This document shows, piece by piece, positions 15,831 to 22,914 of a DNA stretch of 28,316 bases. How positions within the stretch are numbered: position 1 is the stretch's first letter; each line of letters opens with the position of its first letter. This stretch comes from CAYSDH01 sp964429805 (GTDB lineage: Bacteria; Bacteroidota; Bacteroidia; Flavobacteriales_D; JABDKJ01). The stretch lies in contig CAYSDH010000040.1 of assembly GCA_964429805.1 (NCBI GenBank), forward strand, positions 1 to 28,316, given 5' to 3'. Made by a program: the position numbers and the translations under genes. Below the pieces are notes generated by a model. The model worked only from the letters and a program-made list of their open reading frames with translations. It made no database searches and was not told the DNA's origin.

Positions 15831-16337
15831 ATGAAAACAGAACAGTTTATAGACACACTAGAACAGCATTCAGACGCCACACTGCACTTCTCATTTGAAG
15901 GAGGAAAACAGGTGAGGGCTGATTACCACATCACCGAATTTAAAAATGTAGCCACCAACTCTGTGGACTGTGGTGGCAAGGTTAACTCATGGAAATCATT
16001 GGTGATACAGCTCTGGGAGCCGCCTATAACTGGTTCTGAAGCCCAAATGACTGCAGGTAAGGCGCTTTCTATTATGAGAAAAGTAGAAGAAAGTCTAGCA
16101 CTCACCAGAGGAGTGGAATTAACATTTGAGTACAGTAGTGCGGACTATCAAATGGCCGAGCACCATGTCAAAAATGTGAAGAGAGAAGGAAACCGTTTGG
16201 TTTTTGACTTAAGCGTTGGCGAAACAGAGTGTAAAGGACTTAGCTCAGGTGCATGTGGCATCACCGATAAGGCAAAGGTGGCCATGACTTCGCTAGGTGG
16301 TGATGAGTGCTGTACCCCAGGCGGAGGCTGCTGTTGA
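15831..16337 (+). CDS. DUF6428 family protein, ars-operon associated
   Basis: A 168-residue soluble protein of the DUF6428 family, which regularly sits beside arsR; its function is not established. The family core is ADYHITEFKNVATNSVDCGGKVNSW (residues 30-54) with Cys47, then VIQLWEP. The C-terminal 40 residues carry Cys134, Cys142 and an ending DECCTPGGGCC (Cys160, 161, 167, 168), a thiol-rich tail that could bind arsenite or another soft metal; this is inference. It follows arsR by 16 nt and is the last gene of this small operon. No arsenate reductase or Acr3/ArsB gene follows, which is unusual because these normally complete such an operon. Confidence 0.85.
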   Translation: MKTEQFIDTLEQHSDATLHFSFEGGKQVRADYHITEFKNVATNSVDCGGKVNSWKSLVIQLWEPPITGSEAQMTAGKALSIMRKVEESLALTRGVELTFEYSSADYQMAEHHVKNVKREGNRLVFDLSVGETECKGLSSGACGITDKAKVAMTSLGGDECCTPGGGCC

Positions 16338-16380
16338 GATAAAACTTTAACGAGGCGGTTTACCTTTTCTAATTCTCGGA

Positions 16381-16410
16381 ATAGATAGGTGTAATATAAA
16401 ACACATCTAT
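16381..16410 (+). promoter_or_regulatory. Inverted repeat directly before the first secreted paralogue
   Basis: ATAGAT-AG-GTGT (16381-16392) pairs with ACACATCTAT (16401-16410), leaving a 2-nt bulge and an 8-nt loop. It ends 1 nt before the ATG at 16412. It could be an operator or a hairpin that masks the start codon. Confidence 0.35.
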
Positions 16411-16411
16411 C

Positions 16412-18109
16412 ATGAAGACCATACAATTAGTTATCACTCTGCTCTTATGCGCAGTTGCTTTTAATCTGAGTGCGGCAGACAAAACAGTAAGTAAGTACTC
16501 ACTTATAAATGGAGAGCTAGAGTTCATTGTCTTGGAAATGAAAATTGCCCAAGACGATTTGATCAATCCTGAGGCTGCCGAACTTTTAAAGGAAGTCAAC
16601 ATACACTCTGTAGACTATGTCTACACCGCCTTCTCACCCGCAGGACACGACCAGTCCAGTCTTAACAACAGACGGATAGAACGGGTCAAACAACTGATTC
16701 CTGAACTCACTGAGCCCACTGTAACTTGGAATATAATTGCGCAGACTGCCTGCACATCTCACGACTGCGCAAAAAGCCAACTCCACGGCTTTGTCATTCG
16801 CTATGAAAGTAAGCGTACACTGCATTATTCTGCGCTAAAGAAGCAAACGTTTAGTGTCAATGCGTCTAAAGAAAACCACCTACAAAGCGATGCAGGCATA
16901 CAACTGACCATTCCAGCTGACGCGTTTATTGATATGCATGGAAATAGTATTTCAGGCGAAATCAGTATTCAGCTTAGAGAAGCGCTGAGCATGAGCGACA
17001 TTGTAAAAGCCGGACTCTTCACCAAAACAAGCGAAGGTGGTGTACTACGAACCGCTGGCATGTATCAAGTGGTGGCTTTTCAGAACGGTAAGAATCTCAA
17101 CTTAAAAGCTGGACAGGCCATGGAAGTCTCCGTGCCAGCTAAAGAGTATGACAAAGAGATGCAGTTTTATACTGGCGAAACCGTTGATGGCGAGTTAGTG
17201 TGGACAGACCCAGTACCGCTGAATTCAGTGCGTATGTCAAAAAAGGAGGCCATACGAAACAAAACAACTCTATACACCCTGAGTGATTCCATAGATGTAT
17301 CGCGAATTGAAGATGATCTGCCCCAACTAAGCCAAATCCAGTATACTGTGCGCTACACGAGTCCATATGAAAAGAATGCTCAAGGCAATAGAGTGAAGGC
17401 GGTGACCTGTCGTAATGAGTCTGACAACGTGATATTGGGCATTCAAATTGATGATGAGTATCATGAGTTTAATGGAGCAGATGATGACATACAGTCGTTG
17501 ACAGAAGCCGGCTTAGATATAGACCAAGCCAATCAAGTTCGATCTTGGTTAACATCAACAGAGCTAGTCAGCGCTTCAGAAGTCTCGGCCTTTTTCAATT
17601 CGTCAACACAGTCACAAAATTCTGACATTCCTACCATGTGGTTATCGTACGGAAGCCAATCCAATGAGCAGTCATTGGCTATGCTGTCATATACCGAGGC
17701 CACAGTGAATAACACATTTAGAAATCGGCTTTTTCAGAGCAGAATGGGCTGGGGAAACATCGATAAGCTCATGAAGCAGCGCTATGTAAAAGATGTAGAT
17801 CTCACTGTACAAATCGAAGGACTGCCAGAAGATGACTTTGCAGAAGTGGCCATCATATTGGCCAACAGACGTGTTTATCTTCAGGCCTACGGTCGCGATT
17901 ACAAGACATACAAGTTTAGCCACAACGACAATGTGCCTGCCTTACTTCCAAAAGGTATAAAGGGTTTGCTCATCTGTAATAACAAAGTTGGCGAAGAGCA
18001 TTTCTACACTGAAAAAGAAATCATCATCGGCTACAAGAAGATAGAGACCTTGACACCTGTTTTACATTCTGAAAAAGAAATACAAAAGAAACTAGAGGCA
18101 ATACTCTAG
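16412..18109 (+). CDS. Secreted protein of unknown function, first tandem paralogue
   Basis: A 565-residue exported protein. The signal peptide ends near residue 21 (NLSAA). The N-terminal region has VDYVYTAFSP (67-76), LNNRRIERVKQLIPE and IAQTACTSHDCAKSQLHGFVIRYE (109-132), with Cys114 and Cys119 suited to a disulfide. Residues 160-245 form a beta-rich domain (GIQLTIPADAFIDMHGNSISGEISIQLREALSMSDIV, then GGVLRTAGMYQVVAF) that resembles domains scattered in Bacteroidota surface proteins. No catalytic motif is visible and no C-terminal sorting tail was recognised. The neighbour at 18250 is a paralogue with the same layout and the same motif positions. A terminator hairpin separates the two, so they may be expressed independently. 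Function unknown. Confidence 0.7.
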   Translation: MKTIQLVITLLLCAVAFNLSAADKTVSKYSLINGELEFIVLEMKIAQDDLINPEAAELLKEVNIHSVDYVYTAFSPAGHDQSSLNNRRIERVKQLIPELTEPTVTWNIIAQTACTSHDCAKSQLHGFVIRYESKRTLHYSALKKQTFSVNASKENHLQSDAGIQLTIPADAFIDMHGNSISGEISIQLREALSMSDIVKAGLFTKTSEGGVLRTAGMYQVVAFQNGKNLNLKAGQAMEVSVPAKEYDKEMQFYTGETVDGELVWTDPVPLNSVRMSKKEAIRNKTTLYTLSDSIDVSRIEDDLPQLSQIQYTVRYTSPYEKNAQGNRVKAVTCRNESDNVILGIQIDDEYHEFNGADDDIQSLTEAGLDIDQANQVRSWLTSTELVSASEVSAFFNSSTQSQNSDIPTMWLSYGSQSNEQSLAMLSYTEATVNNTFRNRLFQSRMGWGNIDKLMKQRYVKDVDLTVQIEGLPEDDFAEVAIILANRRVYLQAYGRDYKTYKFSHNDNVPALLPKGIKGLLICNNKVGEEHFYTEKEIIIGYKKIETLTPVLHSEKEIQKKLEAIL

Positions 18110-18129
18110 GCTTTGCGCATCATTAAACT

Positions 18130-18177
18130 AACCCAGAGTCAATACGAGACTTGCGCTGATATTTTCTCTGGGTTTTT
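18130..18177 (+). terminator. Terminator between the two secreted paralogues
   Basis: AACCCAGAG (18130-18138) pairs perfectly with CTCTGGGTT (18166-18174), and the T run continues to 18177. The 27-nt loop is long but the arm and T tract are good. Confidence 0.65.
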
Positions 18178-18249
18178 ACTCACTATGAAAGCCAATTAAA
18201 ACGTTCAACCAATAACTTAATGTTCTCTAGACCATAAATTCGAAAAACG

Positions 18250-19812
18250 ATGAAGACCATTTTCCAGCTCCTAACATGTATCTTTTTATCGCTGCCAAGC
18301 CTCAGTGCCTCTGAATTCATATCAGTAGAGCGATACAGTATACCACAAGTTCAAGATGAGCACTTGCTTATGGAAATGACTTATGCCTCAGATGAGTTTA
18401 AGTCCCAGCCCGACACAGACGCACTCAGACACTCAAAGATTACGAGTATAAGTTACGTCTACACGGCCTATCACAAAGGTGATTTTAGTCAGGAAAGGTT
18501 AAATCAGCAACGCTGGAAGACGCTGTGGAGCATACTGCCCGATGTGGAAATAGACAAGATTGAAAGAAAGGAAATTGCCCAGACAGCCTGCATGGAGCGA
18601 AGCTGCGCACAGTCGTTGTTTCATGGGTTTGTGGTGACATATGAAGTAGACTTGGTGATGCACTCGACCCAACTCCAAAAGAGTTTTGGCAATGGCCATT
18701 CAAGTCAAAAATTTGAACTGACGACAAGCCAAGGAACTATGTTGAGTGTTGAGCCAAGTAGTTTTCAGTATACAGACGGCACTCCACACACTGGTCATTT
18801 CAGTTTGTTTATCAGAGAAGCACTCAGCATGGAAGACATCGTGATGGGCGGGCTGATTACAGACTGTGAAGAAGGAATACTAAGCAGCGGAGGAATGCTG
18901 GAGATACAAGTTAACGCAGGCGGACGTCCACTTGAGTTGAGAGAAAACAAGCGTATTTCTCTAGAGGTTCCCACCGCAAATGTGGACAAGGAGATGAACT
19001 TGTACAGAGGCTCAACAGATATAGATCGAATTAGCTGGAGCGACCCTCAACCTTTAAAACCATTAGAAAATAAAAACTGTACCCCAGTAGTACGCAGCAT
19101 GGACAGTCCAAAAAACTATACGGTAATAGACAAGTTAGAGTGGGAGCAGTGTGAAGGCATCAATTGGCTGAGGTTGACTAAGCTGAATCAAACTATCAAA
19201 TTTTATCCAGATAATTTCACAATGCAACTGGCAATAGATTATGGTTTAGGAATATCGAGATACAGCACCATGAAGGAATGGTTTGAGCAGGGCAGGGTAG
19301 ACAGCATACAGGTCAATTCTATTTTTTGGGGGGAACGCTTGGGCATCGAAGGCAACGGAATTATAGATTCTGTGGCGGTAGCTGTAGGTCGGAATGAGAA
19401 AATTCAGATGTACTCTTTAGAGGCACCCTTTCTCGGATGGATAAACATTGATAAACTCTTGAAGTATGAGCAATTAGTGCAGAAAAAATCTCCCATAGCA
19501 AGCGTTATCCAAGGAGACGCATCTGGTGTAAAGACTGTACTCGTTATTCCAGAATTAAAAGTGACGCTGCTTGGTTTTGCAGCAGAAGATGAGCAGACAT
19601 ATAGATACAGACCATTCAGCTCGAATGTGGTTCGACATCTTCCTGATGGTCTTGATGTACTCTTACTGGCCATTAAAGAAAAGGGAGATGGGCAAGTAGG
19701 ATTAGACATAGAGCGCACACGCATAGGTCAAGAAGAGAAGATAGACCTTATGCTAGTCGACCGTGACAAAGAGGCCATAAAGGCGCAGTTGGTAAAGCAC
19801 TTGTATCCATAA
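18250..19812 (+). CDS. Secreted protein of unknown function, second tandem paralogue
   Basis: A 520-residue exported protein with a signal peptide ending near residue 20 (SLSAS). It repeats the plan of the gene at 16412: ISYVYTAYHKG (67-77), LNQQRW, IAQTACMERSCAQSLFHGFVVTYE (109-132) with Cys114 and Cys119 at identical positions, LFIREALSMEDIVMGGLIT, ILSSGGMLEIQV, then a C-terminal half sharing WINIDKLLK. The two differ widely elsewhere, so the duplication is old. The second copy is 45 residues shorter, mostly in the middle. Function unknown. The sigma/anti-sigma pair starts 59 nt downstream; that gap holds an AAGATAG/CTATCTT inverted repeat (19821-19857) but no clear terminator. Confidence 0.7.
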   Translation: MKTIFQLLTCIFLSLPSLSASEFISVERYSIPQVQDEHLLMEMTYASDEFKSQPDTDALRHSKITSISYVYTAYHKGDFSQERLNQQRWKTLWSILPDVEIDKIERKEIAQTACMERSCAQSLFHGFVVTYEVDLVMHSTQLQKSFGNGHSSQKFELTTSQGTMLSVEPSSFQYTDGTPHTGHFSLFIREALSMEDIVMGGLITDCEEGILSSGGMLEIQVNAGGRPLELRENKRISLEVPTANVDKEMNLYRGSTDIDRISWSDPQPLKPLENKNCTPVVRSMDSPKNYTVIDKLEWEQCEGINWLRLTKLNQTIKFYPDNFTMQLAIDYGLGISRYSTMKEWFEQGRVDSIQVNSIFWGERLGIEGNGIIDSVAVAVGRNEKIQMYSLEAPFLGWINIDKLLKYEQLVQKKSPIASVIQGDASGVKTVLVIPELKVTLLGFAAEDEQTYRYRPFSSNVVRHLPDGLDVLLLAIKEKGDGQVGLDIERTRIGQEEKIDLMLVDRDKEAIKAQLVKHLYP

Positions 19813-19871
19813 AAGAGAAGAAGATAGTGCACTTTTTAAGACTTCTAATCCTATCTTTCGGCAGCTAATTG

Positions 19872-20402
19872 ATGGCCCGCTCCAAAGAAATATCAGCCCT
19901 TGACGCCTTGAAGTCTGCGCCTGAAAAGGCATATGCTCGCTTGTACAAAGAGCACTTTGGAATGGTCAGACACTTGGTGCTCAACAATAGCGGTAGCGAA
20001 CACGATGCAAAAGATGTGTTTCAAGATGCCATGGTTGGTCTGTTTGAAATGGCCAATAAGCCAGGCTTCAAGTTGAGTTCAAAGCTGAGTACACTTTTAT
20101 ATAGTATCGCACGAAACGTCTGGATGAAAAATTTGAGGGGAAAGACAAAGAGTACGCCATTTAAAGATTTTGAATCTCATGTGGCAGTTGAGGAGTATGA
20201 TATAGAAACGGATGCCAAAATAGACAAGATGGAATCTGCGATAAATACCTTGGGCGAACCATGTAAGGGAATACTCACTTCTTTCTATTACCTTAAAAAA
20301 AGCATGAAGGAAATCGCCATTGACAATGGATATAAATCAACCGACCATGCCAAGGCACAAAAGTATAAGTGCCTGCAGAGACTGAAGAAACTTGCTGCTT
20401 GA
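19872..20402 (+). CDS. ECF-type RNA polymerase sigma factor (second copy)
   Basis: A 176-residue sigma factor of a different ECF subgroup from the other two here. Region 2 covers about residues 22-90 (LYKEHFGMVRHLVL, SEHDAKDVFQDAMVGLFEM, LSTLLYSIARNVWMKNLRGK). Region 4 covers about 120-174 (AINTLGEPCKGILTSFYYLKKSMKEIAIDNGYKSTDHAKAQKYKCLQRLKKL), where the helix-turn-helix is replaced by the NGYKSTDHAK variant that is frequent in Bacteroidota. An upstream in-frame TTG at 19869 is directly next to the ATG; the ATG at 19872 is chosen. The stop overlaps the start of the next gene (TGATG), so the sigma factor and its anti-sigma protein are translationally coupled. Confidence 0.9.
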   Translation: MARSKEISALDALKSAPEKAYARLYKEHFGMVRHLVLNNSGSEHDAKDVFQDAMVGLFEMANKPGFKLSSKLSTLLYSIARNVWMKNLRGKTKSTPFKDFESHVAVEEYDIETDAKIDKMESAINTLGEPCKGILTSFYYLKKSMKEIAIDNGYKSTDHAKAQKYKCLQRLKKLAA

Positions 20403-21022
20403 TGGAGCTATCAGAACAGGACATATCACTATTTGACTCCTATCTTGAGGGAAGCCTGAGCGGTGATGCGCTTAGTAAGTTTCAGTCGCGTTTAGAATCT
20501 GATGCTGAGTATGCTGCAGAGTTTGAAGCGCATCAAGATTTTCATAACGCAATGAGGCAGCATGGACGAAAGGAGATGAAGTCCACCTTTGGTGCTGCGC
20601 ATACGGGGGCCGCGCTTGCGGGGTATAATTCTTATAGCGCTGGAAAAGGTCTCTTAAACTCTATATGGAAATGGCTGAAAACGCTCTTTGTGAGCACGAC
20701 CATCGTGGCAGCAAGTATCTACGGCTATCAAACGATTAAGCCTCAGGCTGAGTTCCCGCATAAACTTAAACTTAAAACACCCGCGGCCCAGACACCTGTC
20801 CAACCACAAGTGAAGACAGAGCCAGTGGAGGTTGTAAAAGAAACGGTGATCTATACTACTACCTATATAGAAGGTGACTCTGCTGAATTAGAGCGGTTGA
20901 TTGAGCTTGAAAAAGAACGCATGCTCAAAGAAAACCCTAATGCAACTATAGAAGTTCAGATAGACGACATGGAGTTAGACAGGCCTGATGAAGAGAGCAC
21001 TAAAGAATTAGGAAAGGAATAA
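20402..21022 (+). CDS. Single-pass membrane anti-sigma factor-like protein
   Basis: A 206-residue protein whose start overlaps the sigma stop by one base. The cytoplasmic N-terminal part begins MELSEQDISLFDSYLEGSLSGDALSKFQSRLESDAEYAAEF (residues 1-41), the short helical pattern of Bacteroidota anti-sigma domains. One membrane segment lies near 93-109 (KTLFVSTTIVAASIYGY). The periplasmic part is proline- and charge-rich (KTPAAQTPVQPQ, then a helix rich in Glu around ELERLIELEKERM). No zinc-binding HxxxCxxC motif is present, so it is not of the ZAS type. It would hold the sigma factor at the membrane until a signal releases it. An upstream extension of the frame to 20369 lies inside the sigma gene and is rejected. 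Confidence 0.78.
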   Translation: MELSEQDISLFDSYLEGSLSGDALSKFQSRLESDAEYAAEFEAHQDFHNAMRQHGRKEMKSTFGAAHTGAALAGYNSYSAGKGLLNSIWKWLKTLFVSTTIVAASIYGYQTIKPQAEFPHKLKLKTPAAQTPVQPQVKTEPVEVVKETVIYTTTYIEGDSAELERLIELEKERMLKENPNATIEVQIDDMELDRPDEESTKELGKE

Positions 21023-21026
21023 GCCT

Positions 21027-21845
21027 ATGTGTGGTCGATATGTATTAGTCACCAAGGTAAAGACGATAGAGAAACGATTTAATGTCAAAGTCAGTGATAC
21101 CGTGGCCGGTGAATTCATTCCCAACACCAACATATCTCACGGAAACAAGAGCTTAGTCATCACCGACAAAAACCCACATGAGGCGAGCTTGTTCCAATTT
21201 GGCTTCACGCCATTCTGGGCGAAGAAGCAGTTTTATGTGATTAACGCACGTGCCGAAGGAGATAAAAACAAAGCCAACGATCCGGAGTACACAGGGGCGA
21301 AAGAGATCTTTCTCAAGCCCATGTTTCGTCAGAGCATTAGGTCAAAGCGTTGTTTGATTTTGGCCGACTGTTTTTATGAAGGTCCGGAAAAAGAGAAGTT
21401 GAGTAAACCGTATGTGGTCTACTTGAAAAACAAAGAGCGGCCATTTGCCTTTGCCGGCATTTGGGATGAGTGGGTCAACACCGAGACGGGAGAGTTGATA
21501 GAAAGCTATGCTATTATTACCACAGTCAGTAATGCGGTGACTTCTGCCATTGGGCATCACCGATCGCCTGTTATTCTGCACAAAGAACAAGAGTCTGCCT
21601 GGCTCGACCAATCGGCAGAACTCACGGATGTACTTCAGATGCTCCAGCCTTATGATGCAAAAGCTATGAATGCCTATCCTGTGGATGCCGCAATGAAGCA
21701 TCTGGGTGAGAATGGATTAGAACTGTTGACACCGATAGGAGAGCGCCTGTTTCCTGAGTCTACGTATAAACTGTATGACGAACTCCAATTACAAGGAATG
21801 GGAATGACCACCGGTCGGAGAAAAAGACTCGGGGGTGAAGGTTGA
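21027..21845 (+). CDS. SRAP/YedK-HMCES DNA-protein crosslink sensor
   Basis: A 272-residue SOS-response-associated peptidase (SRAP) domain protein, which covalently traps abasic sites in single-stranded DNA through its N-terminal cysteine. Catalytic set: Cys2 (exposed after Met removal, MCGRY), Asn73 in VINARAEG, Glu118 in DCFYEG and His177 in IGHHRSPVIL. The FAFAGIWDEW strand at 140-149 is typical. Two small departures are seen: the common FYEW is FYEG, and HxRMP is HHRSP. The protein is somewhat longer than E. coli YedK, with a basic ending (TTGRRKRLGGEG). It starts 4 nt after the anti-sigma gene and may be read through from it, but functionally it looks unrelated. Confidence 0.93.
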   Translation: MCGRYVLVTKVKTIEKRFNVKVSDTVAGEFIPNTNISHGNKSLVITDKNPHEASLFQFGFTPFWAKKQFYVINARAEGDKNKANDPEYTGAKEIFLKPMFRQSIRSKRCLILADCFYEGPEKEKLSKPYVVYLKNKERPFAFAGIWDEWVNTETGELIESYAIITTVSNAVTSAIGHHRSPVILHKEQESAWLDQSAELTDVLQMLQPYDAKAMNAYPVDAAMKHLGENGLELLTPIGERLFPESTYKLYDELQLQGMGMTTGRRKRLGGEG

Positions 21846-22063
21846 TTTTCAGCCCATTAGCAAAAGCCTATATTTTTTTATCCCCTTGCCGTAACTAATC
21901 CTTGGCAGGCCCCGTATATGTATCCAGATCAGCGTTAAACTCTCCATTGAGCAAACCACTAACGGCCTTACTAAGAATAAGGTTTTAAATGAAAAGAGCA
22001 TTGAAGTGTTGTGGAGAGAGAATTAGGTTGATCAAGAGGTTTACATTTCAATAGCTCAATAAG

Positions 22064-22102
22064 AAGGGGAAGCATCTAGTAGTAGTTGTGACCCCTTTTT
22101 TT
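22064..22102 (+). terminator. Terminator-like hairpin before the small secreted protein gene
   Basis: AAGGGG (22064-22069) pairs with CCCCTT (22092-22097) and is followed by further Ts to 22102. It shares the AAGGGG...AGCA..CTAGT...CCCCTTTTT arrangement with 13056-13090. The 273-nt gap 21846-22118 holds nothing else I can support; an untranslated RNA ending here is possible. Confidence 0.45.
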
Positions 22103-22118
22103 ATACTTAATTGAAACG

Positions 22119-22721
22119 ATGAGAAACATATTTTTTATTGCGTGTATGGTAAGCGGAATAGGCATGTTCGCGCAGCTAGACATCTCACACGCCATGGTCA
22201 AAAATTATGACGGCTATGTATTGCTGCCAGATGGAGAAAGAGAATATGGAGAAGTCCATTATGCCAAAAAACTGTTTGGAGGCAAGCTCAACAAGATCAT
22301 ATTTATAGACAAGCAAGGATATCAGACCAAGTTTAGAGCATCGCAACTGATGGGCTTTGGCGTCAATGGTCAAGACTATGTGAGTAAAGACATAGATGAT
22401 GTTCCGTTCTTCTTGAGGCAAGTAGTGCAAGGTGAATTTTCACTGTACTTCATGGAGTATAATTATGTAAGAAGACACCTTCTGCCGAGAGATGTACAAA
22501 GTACGCATGGCAGCAAAGGCAGAACCATTAGCATGTATGTAGAGAAGAATGGTCACATGCACCGTATGTTTAAAAACAGCTTTAAAAAGCAGTCTGACAG
22601 ACTGTTTGGCTCAAAAACTTTGGTTAAGCAACGCATTGATAATCAGACGTTAGACTTCTTTGACATGGAGAAAATTATCAAGTTGTGTAACACAAACGAA
22701 CAATCTCCCGTAAACGGATAA
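22119..22721 (+). CDS. Small secreted protein of unknown function
   Basis: A 200-residue protein with a signal peptide of about 18 residues (MRNIFFIACMVSGIGMFA, then QLDIS). The mature part starts with a beta-rich DGYVLLPDGEREYGEVHYAKK and NKIIFIDKQGYQTKFRASQLMGFGVNGQDYVSKD pattern. This layout, a polar loop, an I-F strand and a GF-x-x-x-GxxY turn, recurs in uncharacterised Bacteroidota periplasmic proteins, but no named family can be claimed. No cysteine pair or catalytic motif stands out. The gene stands alone, bounded by terminator-like hairpins on both sides; the upstream hairpin ends 16 nt before the ATG. Its stop codon overlaps the first base of a 20-nt repeat. Confidence 0.7.
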   Translation: MRNIFFIACMVSGIGMFAQLDISHAMVKNYDGYVLLPDGEREYGEVHYAKKLFGGKLNKIIFIDKQGYQTKFRASQLMGFGVNGQDYVSKDIDDVPFFLRQVVQGEFSLYFMEYNYVRRHLLPRDVQSTHGSKGRTISMYVEKNGHMHRMFKNSFKKQSDRLFGSKTLVKQRIDNQTLDFFDMEKIIKLCNTNEQSPVNG

Positions 22722-22740
22722 AGAAATCTGTATTAGCGTA
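22721..22740 (+). repeat. 20-nt direct repeat, copy 1
   Basis: AAGAAATCTGTATTAGCGTA, identical to the copy at 22836-22855. It lies 8 nt before a hairpin whose loop is AGTGAATA. Confidence 0.9.
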
Positions 22741-22748
22741 TAGCATTG

Positions 22749-22782
22749 AAAAAACCCAAGGAGTGAATACCTTGGGTTTTTT
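22749..22782. terminator. Bidirectional terminator, first cassette
   Basis: AAAAAACCCAAGG (22749-22761) and CCTTGGGTTTTTT (22770-22782) form a 13-bp stem around an AGTGAATA loop. A on one side and T on the other allow termination in both directions. Confidence 0.85.
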
Positions 22783-22835
22783 CTTTTGTTGAACCAATGT
22801 GTAACTACATGGCCGAGGCCAACGTACACGTAAAT

Positions 22836-22855
22836 AAGAAATCTGTATTAGCGTA
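22836..22855 (+). repeat. 20-nt direct repeat, copy 2
   Basis: Same sequence as 22721-22740 and again exactly 8 nt before a hairpin, whose loop is AGTGAAGA. Confidence 0.9.
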
Positions 22856-22863
22856 AAGATTTA

Positions 22864-22895
22864 AAGAGCCCGAAGAGTGAAGACTTCGGGCTCTT
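22864..22895. terminator. Terminator hairpin, second cassette (downstream of DUF4397 gene)
   Basis: AAGAGCCCGAAG (22864-22875) and CTTCGGGCTCTT (22884-22895) make a perfect 12-bp stem around AGTGAAGA. It sits 20 nt beyond the stop of the minus-strand DUF4397 gene. Confidence 0.8.
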
Positions 22896-22914
22896 GTCTT
22901 TTCAGATATATGGT

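Noticed and set aside
19821..19857. AAGATAG/CTATCTT inverted repeat as terminator after the second secreted paralogue
   Set aside because: 7-bp A/T-rich stem, 23-nt loop and no T run after it; noted in the gene entry only.
21988..22053. Short open frame MKRALKCCGERIRLIKRFTFQ
   Set aside because: 21 residues, no ribosome site, no recognisable similarity.
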